DNA from: Helicobacteraceae bacterium
GTDB taxonomy: Bacteria > Campylobacterota > Campylobacteria > Campylobacterales > Helicobacteraceae
Assembly (NCBI GenBank): GCA_900766555.1
Contig: CAAFVR010000037.1
Span: 1 to 60,894, forward strand
Reading direction: 5' to 3'
Length of the DNA: 60,894 nucleotides
The translations under genes were made by a program, and so were the position numbers. Below, in pieces: positions 27,944 to 37,549 of the stretch; within the stretch, counting starts at the first letter, position 1, and every line of letters starts with the position of its first letter. Below the pieces are notes generated by a model. It worked only from the letters and a program-made list of their open reading frames with translations. It was not told where the DNA came from and made no database searches.

Positions 27944-29758
27944 CTAATTTATTGCGGCTGTCTTGGCTTTTAGCCATTCTTTTTGCGCATCCAAAAGCTT
28001 TGGACTTAAGCTTAAAAATACTTCTTTGTGATAGCCATTTAGCCAATCTTTTTCTTCTTTTGTCAAAAGTTCTGCATCAATGCAAGCTCGCTCAAATGGG
28101 AAAAGTGTAAGCGTGCTAAATTCAAGATAGCTTGGCTCGTTATCAAAACTTACATCTTCGGCTAAAAAATGCGTTATTGGGCGCGCTAGATCCGATCTAG
28201 GCACATTAAGTACGAGATTTTCCAGCCTAACGCCCCATTTACCCTCCCTGTAAATGCCGGGCTCATTTGATGTAACCATCCCTAGCTTCATTTTTGTGCT
28301 CAAAAGCGGCATGGCTGATGTTGAAATCACTTGCGGCGCCTCGTGCACATTTAAAAAATAGCCCACGCCATGACCTGTGCCATGTGCATAATCTATGCCC
28401 TCACTCCAAAGCGGAGCGCGCGTTATGCCATCTAGCAGCGGGCTTGGTAAATCAAATGGGAACTTTGCGCGAGCTAGCGCGATATGCGCCTTTAGCACCA
28501 ATGTATAATCGCGCTTTTCTTCTTGTGTAATTTCGCCAACTGGGAAAACGCGCGTAATATCCGTCGTACCATTTTGATATTGCCCACCTGAATCGATCAA
28601 AAGCAGGCCAGATCCGCTAATGCCAGATCCGCTAATTTTGGCAAAACTTTTTGGTGTGGCGCGATAATGCGGTAGGGCGCCATTTGCCTTAAAACCCACA
28701 ATCGCGCCAAAACTCTCCCCGATATAAAGCTCATCTTGCGCGCGATAAAATGCCAGCTTTGGCGCAATATCAAGCTCACTTAATGACTCATTTTGCTTGA
28801 GAGCATCTTCAAGCCACATATTAAATTTCACAAGTGCTACCCCATCACTTTGCATGCAATTACTGATGTGGCGCGAAATTTTAGGACATTTTTGCGATTT
28901 TAAAAATACGCTTGGATTTGTAGTTAGAATTTGTGGAATTTTGCAATAATTTGCGATCTTTATACTAGTTCGCGCCGGATCCAATAATATTGCGCCATCT
29001 TTTAACTCGCTCAAAGCACTTTCTAATTCATCGTATTTGCGCACAAAAATGTCATTTTGGCGCAAAATATCTGCTAGATCGGATCTGATATCACGCACAA
29101 AAAGCTCTGTGCGCGTTTCAGAAATTAACAAATAGCTCAAAAATAGCGGATTAAATTCAATATCGCTTCCGCGCAAATTACATATAAAAGCGATATCTTC
29201 AAGCGAGCTTATGAGATGATATTTTGCGCCATTTTTGCGCATAATCTCTTGTATTTTTGAGAGTTTTTCTTTTGGGCTTTGGATTGCAAATTTTATGTCA
29301 TGACTGTAAATTTCATTTTGCGGCAAGGCTGGGCGATTTTGCCAAATGTTTGAAATCAAATCTATATCAATTAAATTATGTTTAAAAATGTCAAATAATG
29401 CATCTTTTTGCGCAATAGAAATTAGCGCGAAATCCACGCCCACTCGGACTTCTCGCGTCTTGGCTAGATTGGATAAAAAGCCAAGATAGCTAGCGCCTTT
29501 TATTTGTTTTTGCAGACTAAAGCCAGATCCTTTTAGTTCAGCTTCAGCTTGGACAAAATAGCGCCCATCCGTCCAAAGATGCGCAAAATCTAGCCCAACT
29601 ACCACTATGCCCGCACTTCCGCTAAATCCGCTAATGTAAGCGATGCTTTTATAAAAATCTGGGATATATTCGCATAAATGCGGATCACTCATCGGTATTA
29701 GCGCGATATCTAGATTTGCCTTTTTTAGCTCAGATTGTAGTTGTTCTAATTTATTCAT
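27944..29758 (-). CDS. pepP: Xaa-Pro aminopeptidase (M24 family)
   Basis: A three-domain aminopeptidase P of about 604 residues, like the long cytosolic form. Two N-terminal creatinase-like domains precede the pita-bread metalloprotease domain. Metal ligands are in LLIDSGGQYQNGTTDITR and in HGTGHGVGYFLNVHE; further ligands are in SNEPGIY and VRLENL. It releases N-terminal residues before proline. The POT peptide transporter gene ends two bases upstream, so peptide uptake and degradation are linked. Two copies of the 11-mer motif lie in the gene, giving DIRSDLADI and VPRSDLARP. Confidence 0.9.
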   Translation of the reverse strand: MNKLEQLQSELKKANLDIALIPMSDPHLCEYIPDFYKSIAYISGFSGSAGIVVVGLDFAHLWTDGRYFVQAEAELKGSGFSLQKQIKGASYLGFLSNLAKTREVRVGVDFALISIAQKDALFDIFKHNLIDIDLISNIWQNRPALPQNEIYSHDIKFAIQSPKEKLSKIQEIMRKNGAKYHLISSLEDIAFICNLRGSDIEFNPLFLSYLLISETRTELFVRDIRSDLADILRQNDIFVRKYDELESALSELKDGAILLDPARTSIKIANYCKIPQILTTNPSVFLKSQKCPKISRHISNCMQSDGVALVKFNMWLEDALKQNESLSELDIAPKLAFYRAQDELYIGESFGAIVGFKANGALPHYRATPKSFAKISGSGISGSGLLLIDSGGQYQNGTTDITRVFPVGEITQEEKRDYTLVLKAHIALARAKFPFDLPSPLLDGITRAPLWSEGIDYAHGTGHGVGYFLNVHEAPQVISTSAMPLLSTKMKLGMVTSNEPGIYREGKWGVRLENLVLNVPRSDLARPITHFLAEDVSFDNEPSYLEFSTLTLFPFERACIDAELLTKEEKDWLNGYHKEVFLSLSPKLLDAQKEWLKAKTAAIN

Positions 29759-29759
29759 C

Positions 29760-31301
29760 TCAAGCCCCTTTGTTTTGGCTTCTTTTTCTTAGTTTCAATA
29801 AGAAAATTAGGATAAAAAGCACGATCGCTGGAATAAATAGCGTTAATGCGATTTGCTTAAACAAATCTGGCATGCTTGATAAATCATCGCCGCCAACATG
29901 GCCGCCCAAAATACCAGCTACTAAATAACCAAGCGCACTTGATACAAACCAAAGCCCCATCATCTGGCTTTTTAGCCGATCTGGTGCAATTTGCGTCATC
30001 ACAGATAAGCCAATTGGACTAAGGCAAAGTTCGCCAATTGTAAGTAAGAAAAATGAGCTAGCAAGCCAAAGTGGCGAAACAAATGTGCCCGTTGATAAAA
30101 GTACTTTCGCGCCAAAATACATAATCACATATCCAAGCCCAGCAAATACTAGGCCAAGTGCAAATTTACTAAAGCTTGAAATGCCAAATCCTTTTCTATC
30201 AAGCGCGATCCAAATATAGCCCAAAATAGGGGCAAAAATTATGATAATTAGCGGATTTATGCTTTGAAACCATTCAGTTGGTATTACAAAACCTAGGATA
30301 TTTCTATCTGTATATTTATCTGCAAAAAGGTTAAAAGCAATGGCTTGTTGCTCAAATGTGCTCCAAAAAATTGCCGCTGCAATTAATAAGATAAATAGCG
30401 TTATCAAATTTCTACGAGATTTAGAATCTGAACTTGTAACAAAAAGATATAAAAAATACAAAAGTGCCAAGCTAGCGATTATATAAGTCATGTAGCGCGA
30501 AATTGCGATCGGATCTAACGAGATAAAAGCGTTATATTGGAGTATTACAATTATTCCAACAATTATTACATAAGCGATGGCTAGGATTTTAGGCGTGATG
30601 CCTGGGGTTTTTGGCCCTTGAAATGAAGATTTGATATTAAAAACATCTTCAAATTCGCCCAGATCTTTTAGCGTTTTGAAATAAAAAATAATTAATGAAA
30701 TTAACATTCCAAAGCCGCCGATGCCAAAGCCCCAATGCCAGCCATATTGCTTATTTATGAGCCCAACAATTAATGGCGCAATAAAAGCTCCTAAATTTAT
30801 CCCCATATAAAAGATCGTAAAGCCAGAATCGCGCCTATTATCATGATTGCCATAAAGCATACCCACCATAACCGAAGAGCAAGTCTTAAAAAGACCGACG
30901 CCAGATGCGATAAATAAAAGTCCTAAAAAGAAAAATAACATGCCAAAAAGCGCACTAAAAGCGATTGATAAATGCCCTAGCACTATTATTATTGCGCCAT
31001 AAAATGTGGCACGCTTTTGACCAAGCCAAGAATCCGCTAAATATCCGCCAAAAAGTGGCATAAGATATGTAAAACCGCCAAAAATACCCACAATCGCAGC
31101 GGCTTGTTTTACATCCATGCCAAGCCCGCCATTTATTATTAGCGCACTCATATAAAGTATTAAAAGTGGACGGATACCATAGTATGAAAAGCGCTCCCAA
31201 AGCTCAACCAAAGATAAGCTAAGCAATGGTTTTGGATGCCCTAGAAAATAATTATTTAGGCTCTGTTTATTGGCTTCTGTTTTTAAATTAGATCTTTTTA
31301 T
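29760..31301 (-). CDS. Proton-dependent oligopeptide transporter (POT/PTR2); ATA proposed as start
   Basis: A 12-14-helix MFS carrier importing di- and tripeptides with protons. Family motifs are ELWERFSYYGIRPLL at the N-terminus, GGYLADSWLGQKR, and FTIFYMGINLGAF. The conserved segment FLGHPKPL lies upstream of the only ordinary in-frame start (TTG at 31226), so translation should begin earlier. No ATG, GTG or TTG is in frame there. An ATA at 31299-31301 lies six bases after AAGGA, where a start is expected. That gives about 513 residues. It lies two bases from pepP on the same strand and diverges from the DedA gene. Confidence 0.88.
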   Translation of the reverse strand: MKRSNLKTEANKQSLNNYFLGHPKPLLSLSLVELWERFSYYGIRPLLILYMSALIINGGLGMDVKQAAAIVGIFGGFTYLMPLFGGYLADSWLGQKRATFYGAIIIVLGHLSIAFSALFGMLFFFLGLLFIASGVGLFKTCSSVMVGMLYGNHDNRRDSGFTIFYMGINLGAFIAPLIVGLINKQYGWHWGFGIGGFGMLISLIIFYFKTLKDLGEFEDVFNIKSSFQGPKTPGITPKILAIAYVIIVGIIVILQYNAFISLDPIAISRYMTYIIASLALLYFLYLFVTSSDSKSRRNLITLFILLIAAAIFWSTFEQQAIAFNLFADKYTDRNILGFVIPTEWFQSINPLIIIIFAPILGYIWIALDRKGFGISSFSKFALGLVFAGLGYVIMYFGAKVLLSTGTFVSPLWLASSFFLLTIGELCLSPIGLSVMTQIAPDRLKSQMMGLWFVSSALGYLVAGILGGHVGGDDLSSMPDLFKQIALTLFIPAIVLFILIFLLKLRKRSQNKGA

Positions 31302-31372
31302 GTTATATCCTTTTAATAAACCTTTAGTTTTACCAAAAAATGACTGAAAGTTTCGTAAATTTGTGAGGCGCT

Positions 31373-31957
31373 ATGGACATTTCAAGCTTTGAGGATCTGC
31401 TACGCACTTGGGGTTATTTGCTGCTATTTTTATATTCTCTTGGGGGCGGATATGTGGGCATCGTAGCAGCTGGAATTTTAAGCGCAGTTGGCATTATGGA
31501 TATCTTTTTAAGCGTCATAACTTCAAGTGCTGCAAATTTCATCGGATCTAGCGCGCTTAGCTTCTTGGTCCGGCTCCAAAAAACACAATTTACAAAATAT
31601 CTCAAAAAGCATTCAAGAAAGCTTGCCTTATCTTTCATATGGCTTAAAAAATACGGCATCGCGCTAATATTTTTTAACAAATATATCTATGGCGTGAAAA
31701 CTTTTGTGCCTATCGCAATTGGCATTAGCAAGTATTCGCTTAAAAAATTCATGATTTATAATGTTTTTAGCTCTGCACTTTGGGGTATTTTAGTAGGTGG
31801 CATTAGTTTTTACTCCGCTGAATTTGTAAAGGAAATTTTTGCTAAACTAGCGAACTTGCCTTCTTACACAATGCCACTATTTTTGGTACTGTTAGGATTG
31901 TTCTTTGTGGCAAGCTTAAAAATCTACTCCAAAAAGAAAGAAAAGGGAAATAAATGA
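31373..31957 (+). CDS. DedA/SNARE-associated family membrane protein
   Basis: A 194-residue polytopic protein with about five hydrophobic segments. The motif pattern FFNKYIYGVKTFVPIAIGISKYSLKKF corresponds to the conserved F-x-R-x(3)-R-x-P-x-x-G region of DedA proteins, here with Lys and Val substitutions. DedA proteins act in lipid flipping and membrane potential maintenance. The start at 31373 has GAGG upstream. It overlaps the flavodoxin gene by four bases. Confidence 0.75.
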   Translation: MDISSFEDLLRTWGYLLLFLYSLGGGYVGIVAAGILSAVGIMDIFLSVITSSAANFIGSSALSFLVRLQKTQFTKYLKKHSRKLALSFIWLKKYGIALIFFNKYIYGVKTFVPIAIGISKYSLKKFMIYNVFSSALWGILVGGISFYSAEFVKEIFAKLANLPSYTMPLFLVLLGLFFVASLKIYSKKKEKGNK

Positions 31958-32454
31958 AAAAAATTGGCGTATTCTACGGTACAGATGGTGGCAACACTCG
32001 AGACATAATTGAGCAAATCGCAGATCAAATCGGCAAAGAAAATGTCGAAATCAAAGATATTTCAAAAGCTAGCAAAGATGAAGTTCTAGGCTTTGATAAT
32101 CTAATTTTGGCTACCCCAACATATGGCGCTGGCGATTTACAAAGTGATTGGGATGACATTATCGGCGATTTTAGTGAAAGCGATTTTGCTGGCAAAACAA
32201 TAGCTCTTGTTGGTATAGGCGATCAAGACAGCTATTCAGATACTTTTGCAGATGGCATCTCAGCAATTTATGCAGTCGCAAAAGGCGGCAATGTAATTGG
32301 CCAAACATCAACAGATGGCTATGAATTTGACGATAGCCAATCTGTTGTAGATGGCAAATTCGTAGGTCTAATCCTAGATCAAGATAATCAAGATGACCTG
32401 ACAGATGAACGCATCAAAAATTGGGTCTCTGACATTAAAAGCAAATTCCAATAA
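31954..32454 (+). CDS. fldA: Flavodoxin
   Basis: Long-chain flavodoxin of 166 residues. The FMN phosphate loop is GVFYGTDGGNTRDI. The ring-binding loops are TPTYGAGDLQSDWDD and GIGDQDSYSDTF. In Campylobacterota flavodoxin is the electron acceptor of pyruvate:ferredoxin oxidoreductase and is usually essential. It is coupled to the DedA gene by an ATGA overlap and is convergent with murI. It has no copy of AGATCCG, consistent with strong constraint. Confidence 0.93.
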   Translation: MKKIGVFYGTDGGNTRDIIEQIADQIGKENVEIKDISKASKDEVLGFDNLILATPTYGAGDLQSDWDDIIGDFSESDFAGKTIALVGIGDQDSYSDTFADGISAIYAVAKGGNVIGQTSTDGYEFDDSQSVVDGKFVGLILDQDNQDDLTDERIKNWVSDIKSKFQ

Positions 32455-32590
32455 TTAGCAATATTGCGCCTTGTGCGCTTATGCCTCGGTGCTTTCGCGC
32501 ACTTTAGCGCTTGAGTTTTGTGTGCACCTGCGACTTCTAACCGCGCGTTTCTTAACTTACGCAACCGCGCGCTATACTCGCATTTTTGCC
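32455..32590. other. Convergent spacer with short GC-rich repeats and a weak hairpin
   Basis: This 136-base gap between the 3' ends of fldA and murI is more GC-rich than its surroundings. It has a small hairpin, GTGC-tttcgc-GCAC (32489-32502), with no T run, and a direct repeat AACCGCGCG at 32539-32547 and 32563-32571. No open frame is convincing. It may end transcription from both sides or be a decayed element. Confidence 0.35.
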
Positions 32591-33442
32591 TTAGCTCAAA
32601 TAAGCTAGCGCAAAAGATGCGAGATGTTCTGCATTATCACTTGAACTAACAAAAGCTATTTTGTTAGCCTGTATTTTTATATCACTACGCCCTAAAATAG
32701 CCTTATTGCCTTCTCTTGGTATATTTTCTTCGCTGTACTTTTTAATATTTTCTTCGCTGCGCTGGGCATTCATTTCCATTTCCACTAAGCTATCAAATAT
32801 CAGATCCGCTTGATGCAGCACTTTAGCTTCAAAAATTGCCTCAAATTCGCGCTTGAAAAATGGAAAATGCGTGCAAGCAAGCACTATTAGATCCGGTTTG
32901 AAATCTAAAGACAACTTATTTTTAAAATTATTTAGTATCTCAAGAACCCTTTTATCGAGCTTATTATCTCTTTTGCGCTCTTTTATCTCATCTACACTTA
33001 AACTCTCAGCCAAGTTCACAAGCTCATTTGCATGAAAATATGCAATATCAAAATCCTTAAAATACTCTTGATAAATGCTAGATCTAATTAAACTTTCCGT
33101 ACCAAATATCAGCGCACGCGCTCGTTTATTTCCTTTTAATGCTTTTTCTAATGCAGAGATATTTGAGTCAATAATTGATAGCTTTTTTATCTTAAAAGCA
33201 CTTAGCCCATGCGCACACATCGTATTGCAAGCCACCAGCAAACAGTCTAGATCCGCTTTGGCAAAAAATGCAGAAATGCCCTCTGCAATATTTAATAACT
33301 CTTCTTTTGATTTTGTCCCATATGGCAAATTTTTATAATCTGCAAAATACAAAAAATCACATTTTATATTACGCTTTAACAGTTCCTTTATCACACTTAG
33401 CGCGCCCCTCCCGCTATCTAGCACGCCAATTTTTGGCTTCAT
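32591..33442 (-). CDS. murI: Glutamate racemase
   Basis: Makes D-glutamate for peptidoglycan. The first catalytic region is GVLDSGRGALSV with Asp, the first cysteine is in VACNTM and the second in LACTHFPFF. The 283-residue length is a little above average; the C-terminal tail after residue 250 is Asn/Glu/Lys-rich. The ATG overlaps the rho stop by four bases. Three copies of the GATC motif fall in it (32807, 32890 and 33251). Confidence 0.92.
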   Translation of the reverse strand: MKPKIGVLDSGRGALSVIKELLKRNIKCDFLYFADYKNLPYGTKSKEELLNIAEGISAFFAKADLDCLLVACNTMCAHGLSAFKIKKLSIIDSNISALEKALKGNKRARALIFGTESLIRSSIYQEYFKDFDIAYFHANELVNLAESLSVDEIKERKRDNKLDKRVLEILNNFKNKLSLDFKPDLIVLACTHFPFFKREFEAIFEAKVLHQADLIFDSLVEMEMNAQRSEENIKKYSEENIPREGNKAILGRSDIKIQANKIAFVSSSDNAEHLASFALAYLS

Positions 33443-34731
33443 TCTTTTTCGTTCATAAGACTTAAGAACTCTTCATTATCTTTTGTTTTTTGCATCTTGG
33501 AATATATAAAACTTAGCGCCTCGATATCATCCATTTGACTCATCACATTGCGCAACATCCACACTTTTAGCAAGCGCTCTTCGCCTAAGAGTAAATCATC
33601 TTTGCGCGTGCCAGATTTCAAAATATCAAAAGCTGGATAAATACGCCTATCAGCGATATTTCGCGCCAATACTATTTCACTATTTCCAGTGCCTTTAAAT
33701 TCTTCAAATATTACTTCGTCCATTTTGGATCCAGTCTCAATTAATGCAGTCGCAATAATTGTTAAACTTCCGCCCTGCTCAATATTTCTAGCGGCTCCAA
33801 AAAAACGCTTTGGTTTATGCAATGCATTTGCATCCACGCCACCGCTTAAAACCTTGCCAGAGCTTGGCGTCACAGCATTGTATGCGCGCGCCAAACGCGT
33901 TATTGAATCTAGCAAAATTACGACATCTTCACCCATTTCTACATGTCGCTTTGCGCGCTCAAGCACGATTTCTGCCACCCGAATGTGATTTTGTGCGGGC
34001 AAATCAAATGTCGAGCTATAAACTAGGCCATTTACGCTGCGCTGCATATCTGTAACTTCCTCTGGGCGCTCATCAACCAAAAGCACGATTAATTGCACTT
34101 CTGGATGATTTTTTTCAATTCCATGCGCTAATTCTTTCATCAATTCCGTTTTACCGGTTCTAGGAGGCGCCACAATTAACGCACGCTGGCCCTTTCCAAT
34201 TGGCGTAAATAGATCTAAAATTCGCCCTGTAACTTTGTTGCCTTGATATTCGAGCTTTAATTTTTCATCTGGAAAAAGCGGCGTCAAATTATCAAAAAGT
34301 GGACGATGACGGCTATCTTCTAGCGGCAAATAATTTAGTGCCTCAATTTTTAATAGCGCATAATAACGCTCCTGATCCTTTGGCGCGCGCACTTGACCAG
34401 TTACGATATCGCCATTTCTTAGCGCAAATTTTTTGATCTGGCTTTGGCTCACATAAGTGTCATTTTGACTATCTGCGAAATTCTCTTCGATGCTGCGCAA
34501 AAAGCCATAGCCATCGTTACTAATCTCCAAAATGCCGGTAAATAAAATGTATCCGCCAGCTTTAACTTGATGCTTTAATATCTCAAATATTAAATCTTTT
34601 CTTTTATATTCTTGCGGATTTTCAACGCCTAAATCTTTTGAAATTTTGATTAATTTTTCGATCGTATAAGCGCGCAGATCTTCTATTTTGTGCCCTGAAA
34701 CGGGCGTGTGCGTTTTTCTATCATTAGCCAT
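33439..34731 (-). CDS. rho: Transcription termination factor Rho
   Basis: Hexameric RNA helicase that ends transcription. The N-terminal helical domain and cold-shock RNA-binding fold (GYGFLRSIEENFADSQNDTYVS) precede the ATPase, with Walker A APPRTGKTEL, Walker B VVILLDSITRLARAYN and the Q/R loops. It is 430 residues, normal for the phylum. AAGGA lies seven bases before the ATG at 34731. It contains no copy of AGATCCG. Confidence 0.97.
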   Translation of the reverse strand: MANDRKTHTPVSGHKIEDLRAYTIEKLIKISKDLGVENPQEYKRKDLIFEILKHQVKAGGYILFTGILEISNDGYGFLRSIEENFADSQNDTYVSQSQIKKFALRNGDIVTGQVRAPKDQERYYALLKIEALNYLPLEDSRHRPLFDNLTPLFPDEKLKLEYQGNKVTGRILDLFTPIGKGQRALIVAPPRTGKTELMKELAHGIEKNHPEVQLIVLLVDERPEEVTDMQRSVNGLVYSSTFDLPAQNHIRVAEIVLERAKRHVEMGEDVVILLDSITRLARAYNAVTPSSGKVLSGGVDANALHKPKRFFGAARNIEQGGSLTIIATALIETGSKMDEVIFEEFKGTGNSEIVLARNIADRRIYPAFDILKSGTRKDDLLLGEERLLKVWMLRNVMSQMDDIEALSFIYSKMQKTKDNEEFLSLMNEKE

Positions 34732-34801
34732 TATGGTCCTTGGAGCGACATGTAAGGGGATTTAAGCGCCTATTTTATACAACTTCGCGACTAAAGTCAA
34801 A

Positions 34802-35908
34802 TTATTTTGGGTATTCCGTAGGCTGTATTTTGGCATTATCAGCTAATTTTTGCTCTTTTACATTTGCCAAAAAAGCTATTATCTTGTGCGCCAATTCTCG
34901 ATATATCTTTGCGCTTATTGAATTTGGTTCATAAAATACTATCGGCCTGCCTAAATCGCCGCCTTCGCGTATCTTTTGCTCTAATGGGATCTGGGCCAAT
35001 ATTGGTGTATCAAATGCATTTCCTAGCTCATCTGTACGACTTTTACCAAATATTGCGCTCTCTCTTCCGCATTCGCAAATATAACTGCTCATATTTTCCA
35101 CAATTCCAGCAATTGGAATATGCAATTTTTTGAACATATCAAGCGCGCGCGCGGCATCATCCAAGCTAACTAATTGAGGTGTGCTAACACAAATGCCAGC
35201 GCTGACTGGCACAACTTGCGCTAGCGTTAATTGCGCATCTCCAGTGCCTGGAGGCATATCAATTATCAAAATATCTAAATCACTCCAAAGTATATCTGTT
35301 AGCATCTGAGATATAGCGCGCATAATCATAGGCCCGCGCCAAATCAAGCTCTGGCCCTCTTCATAAAGCACGCCCATACTCATATTTTCGACACCAAAAG
35401 CCGTAATCGGCTTTAGCTTAGATCCGCTCTGATCTAACTCGGGCTTTTTATGCTCGATACCTAACATGCGCGGGATATTTGGCCCATAAATATCAGCATC
35501 CAAAAGGCCAACTTTTTTACCACTTTGAGCTAGAGAAATGGCTAAATTCACGCTGGTTGTGGATTTACCAACGCCACCCTTGCCAGAACTTACCATGATA
35601 AAATCTTTGATTTGTGGAGCGATATTTTGGGGCGCTTGAGGCGCGGCCTGCGGCGAAGCCTTGGGTTTTAGATCCGGTGTTTTTAAATCCAACTTTAAAT
35701 TTAACCCAAGTGCGCTAATTTTTGAACTTATCGCATCGTTCAACATTTTTGCCACATTTTCATCACTTGATGGTATTTCAACTCGAAGCGCTAGTGCTCT
35801 GTCATGCAGCACAATTGATTTCACAAAGCCAAAAGAGATTATGTCTTTTTTAAAATTCGGATAAATTATTGTTTTTAATACACTTATCACATCATCTTGA
35901 GTTATCAT
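34802..35908 (-). CDS. mrp: Mrp/NBP35-family Fe-S cluster carrier ATPase
   Basis: P-loop ATPase of the ParA/MinD superfamily used in Fe-S cluster delivery. An N-terminal MIP18-like domain (residues about 1-85) leads through a Pro/Ala-rich linker to the deviant Walker A SSGKGGVGKSTT. A C-terminal CxxC-like cluster site appears as SSYICECGRES. The 368-residue length is normal. It sits between aspC and rho on the same strand. Confidence 0.92.
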   Translation of the reverse strand: MITQDDVISVLKTIIYPNFKKDIISFGFVKSIVLHDRALALRVEIPSSDENVAKMLNDAISSKISALGLNLKLDLKTPDLKPKASPQAAPQAPQNIAPQIKDFIMVSSGKGGVGKSTTSVNLAISLAQSGKKVGLLDADIYGPNIPRMLGIEHKKPELDQSGSKLKPITAFGVENMSMGVLYEEGQSLIWRGPMIMRAISQMLTDILWSDLDILIIDMPPGTGDAQLTLAQVVPVSAGICVSTPQLVSLDDAARALDMFKKLHIPIAGIVENMSSYICECGRESAIFGKSRTDELGNAFDTPILAQIPLEQKIREGGDLGRPIVFYEPNSISAKIYRELAHKIIAFLANVKEQKLADNAKIQPTEYPK

Positions 35909-35929
35909 TTATGCCCTTTTGCCTTGCTC

Positions 35930-37165
35930 TTAATTTTTGAAAAAATCTTCTATCCGCGCTAATCCCGCTTCTAGCATATCTTCATTGCAAGCAAAGCTCA
36001 TGCGCACAAAACCCTTTGCGCCAAATGATATACCAGGCACTAATACCACGCCCTTTTGCTCCAACAAATCTGAGCAAAAACGCATATCATCATCATATTT
36101 TTTGAGCTTAATAAAAAAATAAAATGCTCCATCAGGCGGGGAAATGCCAAAATTTTCGCTCAAAATGCTACTTTTTGAAATGATACTAATACCCAAATCG
36201 CGCCTGCGCTTAAATGTATCTCGCATCTTTTTGATCTCATCTTCCACGCTACCTACATTTCTATCGCCACTTGAAACTCCCGCAATCTTTGCGTCAGTTT
36301 TCCCAAAAGCCAATAATGCCGCTTTCTGTGTAATCGAATTAATATTTGATGTGCTTTGAGATTGCAAATTTTTCATCAATTTTAAAAGCGTTTTATCGCG
36401 CGTGGCCACATATCCAAAACGATATCCAGTCATTGCGCAACTTTTTGAAAGGCCATTTATCGTTATTGTGCGCAATAATGCATCTTCATTTAGCGAACCA
36501 AAGCTGGTAAATTTGCCGCTGAAATCAAGCTTTTCGTATATTTCATCGCTCAATACCGCGATATTTGTGCCCTTTAGCACTTCATGCAGATCTAGCAGCT
36601 CAGATCTGCTATAGATTGCGCCCGTGGGATTTGATGGCGAATTCAAAACCAATATTTTAGGCATTTTTGGCGCCTCTTTTATGGCGCGCTCAAGCGAATT
36701 TGCAGATATTTTAAAGCCATCTTCTTTTGTCGTATTTATAATCAAGCTCTTTGCGCCAAAAAATTTTGCCACTTCAGGATAAGTGACCCAAAAAGGAGCT
36801 GGTATTAAAACTATGTCATCTGGATTTAATAATGCGCCAAAAGCGTTGAAAATGCTGTGTTTTGCGCCATTATTTATTATTATCTCATTTGCGCTGTAGG
36901 GTAAATTATTATCTATATTTAGCTTTTTAGCGATCGCTTCTCTTAGTTCCAATATCCCAGATACATCTGTATAGCGGCTAAAATCATTATTTATGGCGGC
37001 TATTGCAGCCTCTTTTATCAGATCTGGCGTATTGAAATCTGGCTCCCCTATTGAGAAGCTCAAAATATCCTTGCCTTGGGCCTTTAAATTCTTTGCAAGT
37101 GTAGATAATCCAATTGTTGGCGACTCCTGAAGGCTCAGTGCGCGACTTGAATAATCCAACAGCAT
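35930..37165 (-). CDS. aspC: Aspartate aminotransferase (class I PLP)
   Basis: Transfers the amino group between aspartate and 2-oxoglutarate. The PLP lysine is in NGLSKSCAMTGYRFGY. The motifs LNSPSNPTGA and SDEIYEKL, and the substrate-carboxylate arginine in FVRMSFA, are all present. The 411-residue length fits the Ib subgroup. The start ATG at 37165 is only nine bases from the end of rpsO. Substrate specificity (Asp versus prephenate) is not certain from sequence. Confidence 0.88.
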   Translation of the reverse strand: MLLDYSSRALSLQESPTIGLSTLAKNLKAQGKDILSFSIGEPDFNTPDLIKEAAIAAINNDFSRYTDVSGILELREAIAKKLNIDNNLPYSANEIIINNGAKHSIFNAFGALLNPDDIVLIPAPFWVTYPEVAKFFGAKSLIINTTKEDGFKISANSLERAIKEAPKMPKILVLNSPSNPTGAIYSRSELLDLHEVLKGTNIAVLSDEIYEKLDFSGKFTSFGSLNEDALLRTITINGLSKSCAMTGYRFGYVATRDKTLLKLMKNLQSQSTSNINSITQKAALLAFGKTDAKIAGVSSGDRNVGSVEDEIKKMRDTFKRRRDLGISIISKSSILSENFGISPPDGAFYFFIKLKKYDDDMRFCSDLLEQKGVVLVPGISFGAKGFVRMSFACNEDMLEAGLARIEDFFKN

Positions 37166-37174
37166 AATCGTAAA

Positions 37175-37444
37175 CTAGCGGATTTTGATGCCTAGATCCG
37201 CTGAGATCTTAACATAGCGCTCATATGAATTAGCGCGCAAATAGCCGAGCAGACGCTTTCTGCGGCTAACTAATTTTAGCAATCCAAGGCGAGTTGAAAA
37301 ATCCTTTTTATTTATTTTCAAATGATCTGTTAAGCGCGCGATTCGTTCAGACAATATTGCAATTTGGGCCTCAGAACTGCCTGTATTATTCGCAGCTCCG
37401 CCAAATTTCTGGATAATTTCTTGCTTTTTTGTGCTTTCTAACAT
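37175..37444 (-). CDS. rpsO: 30S ribosomal protein S15
   Basis: Binds 16S rRNA in the central domain early in assembly. I used the ATG at 37444, preceded by AAAAAGGT, giving 89 residues, the family length. The longer open frame adds unrelated residues. Signature segments include TGSSEAQIAILSERI and HLKINKKDFSTRLGLLKLVSRRKRLLGYL. It diverges from flhA across about 105 bases, an arrangement shared with C. jejuni. Confidence 0.96.
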   Translation of the reverse strand: MLESTKKQEIIQKFGGAANNTGSSEAQIAILSERIARLTDHLKINKKDFSTRLGLLKLVSRRKRLLGYLRANSYERYVKISADLGIKIR

Positions 37445-37549
37445 CTTACCTTTTTCCTTGTAACTGTTTCTTATAAATATACCAAAATAGCCTGAAAATC
37501 GCATAAAATACATTTATTTAAGTAAAATCAACACTTTAAAAAGGCAGAA

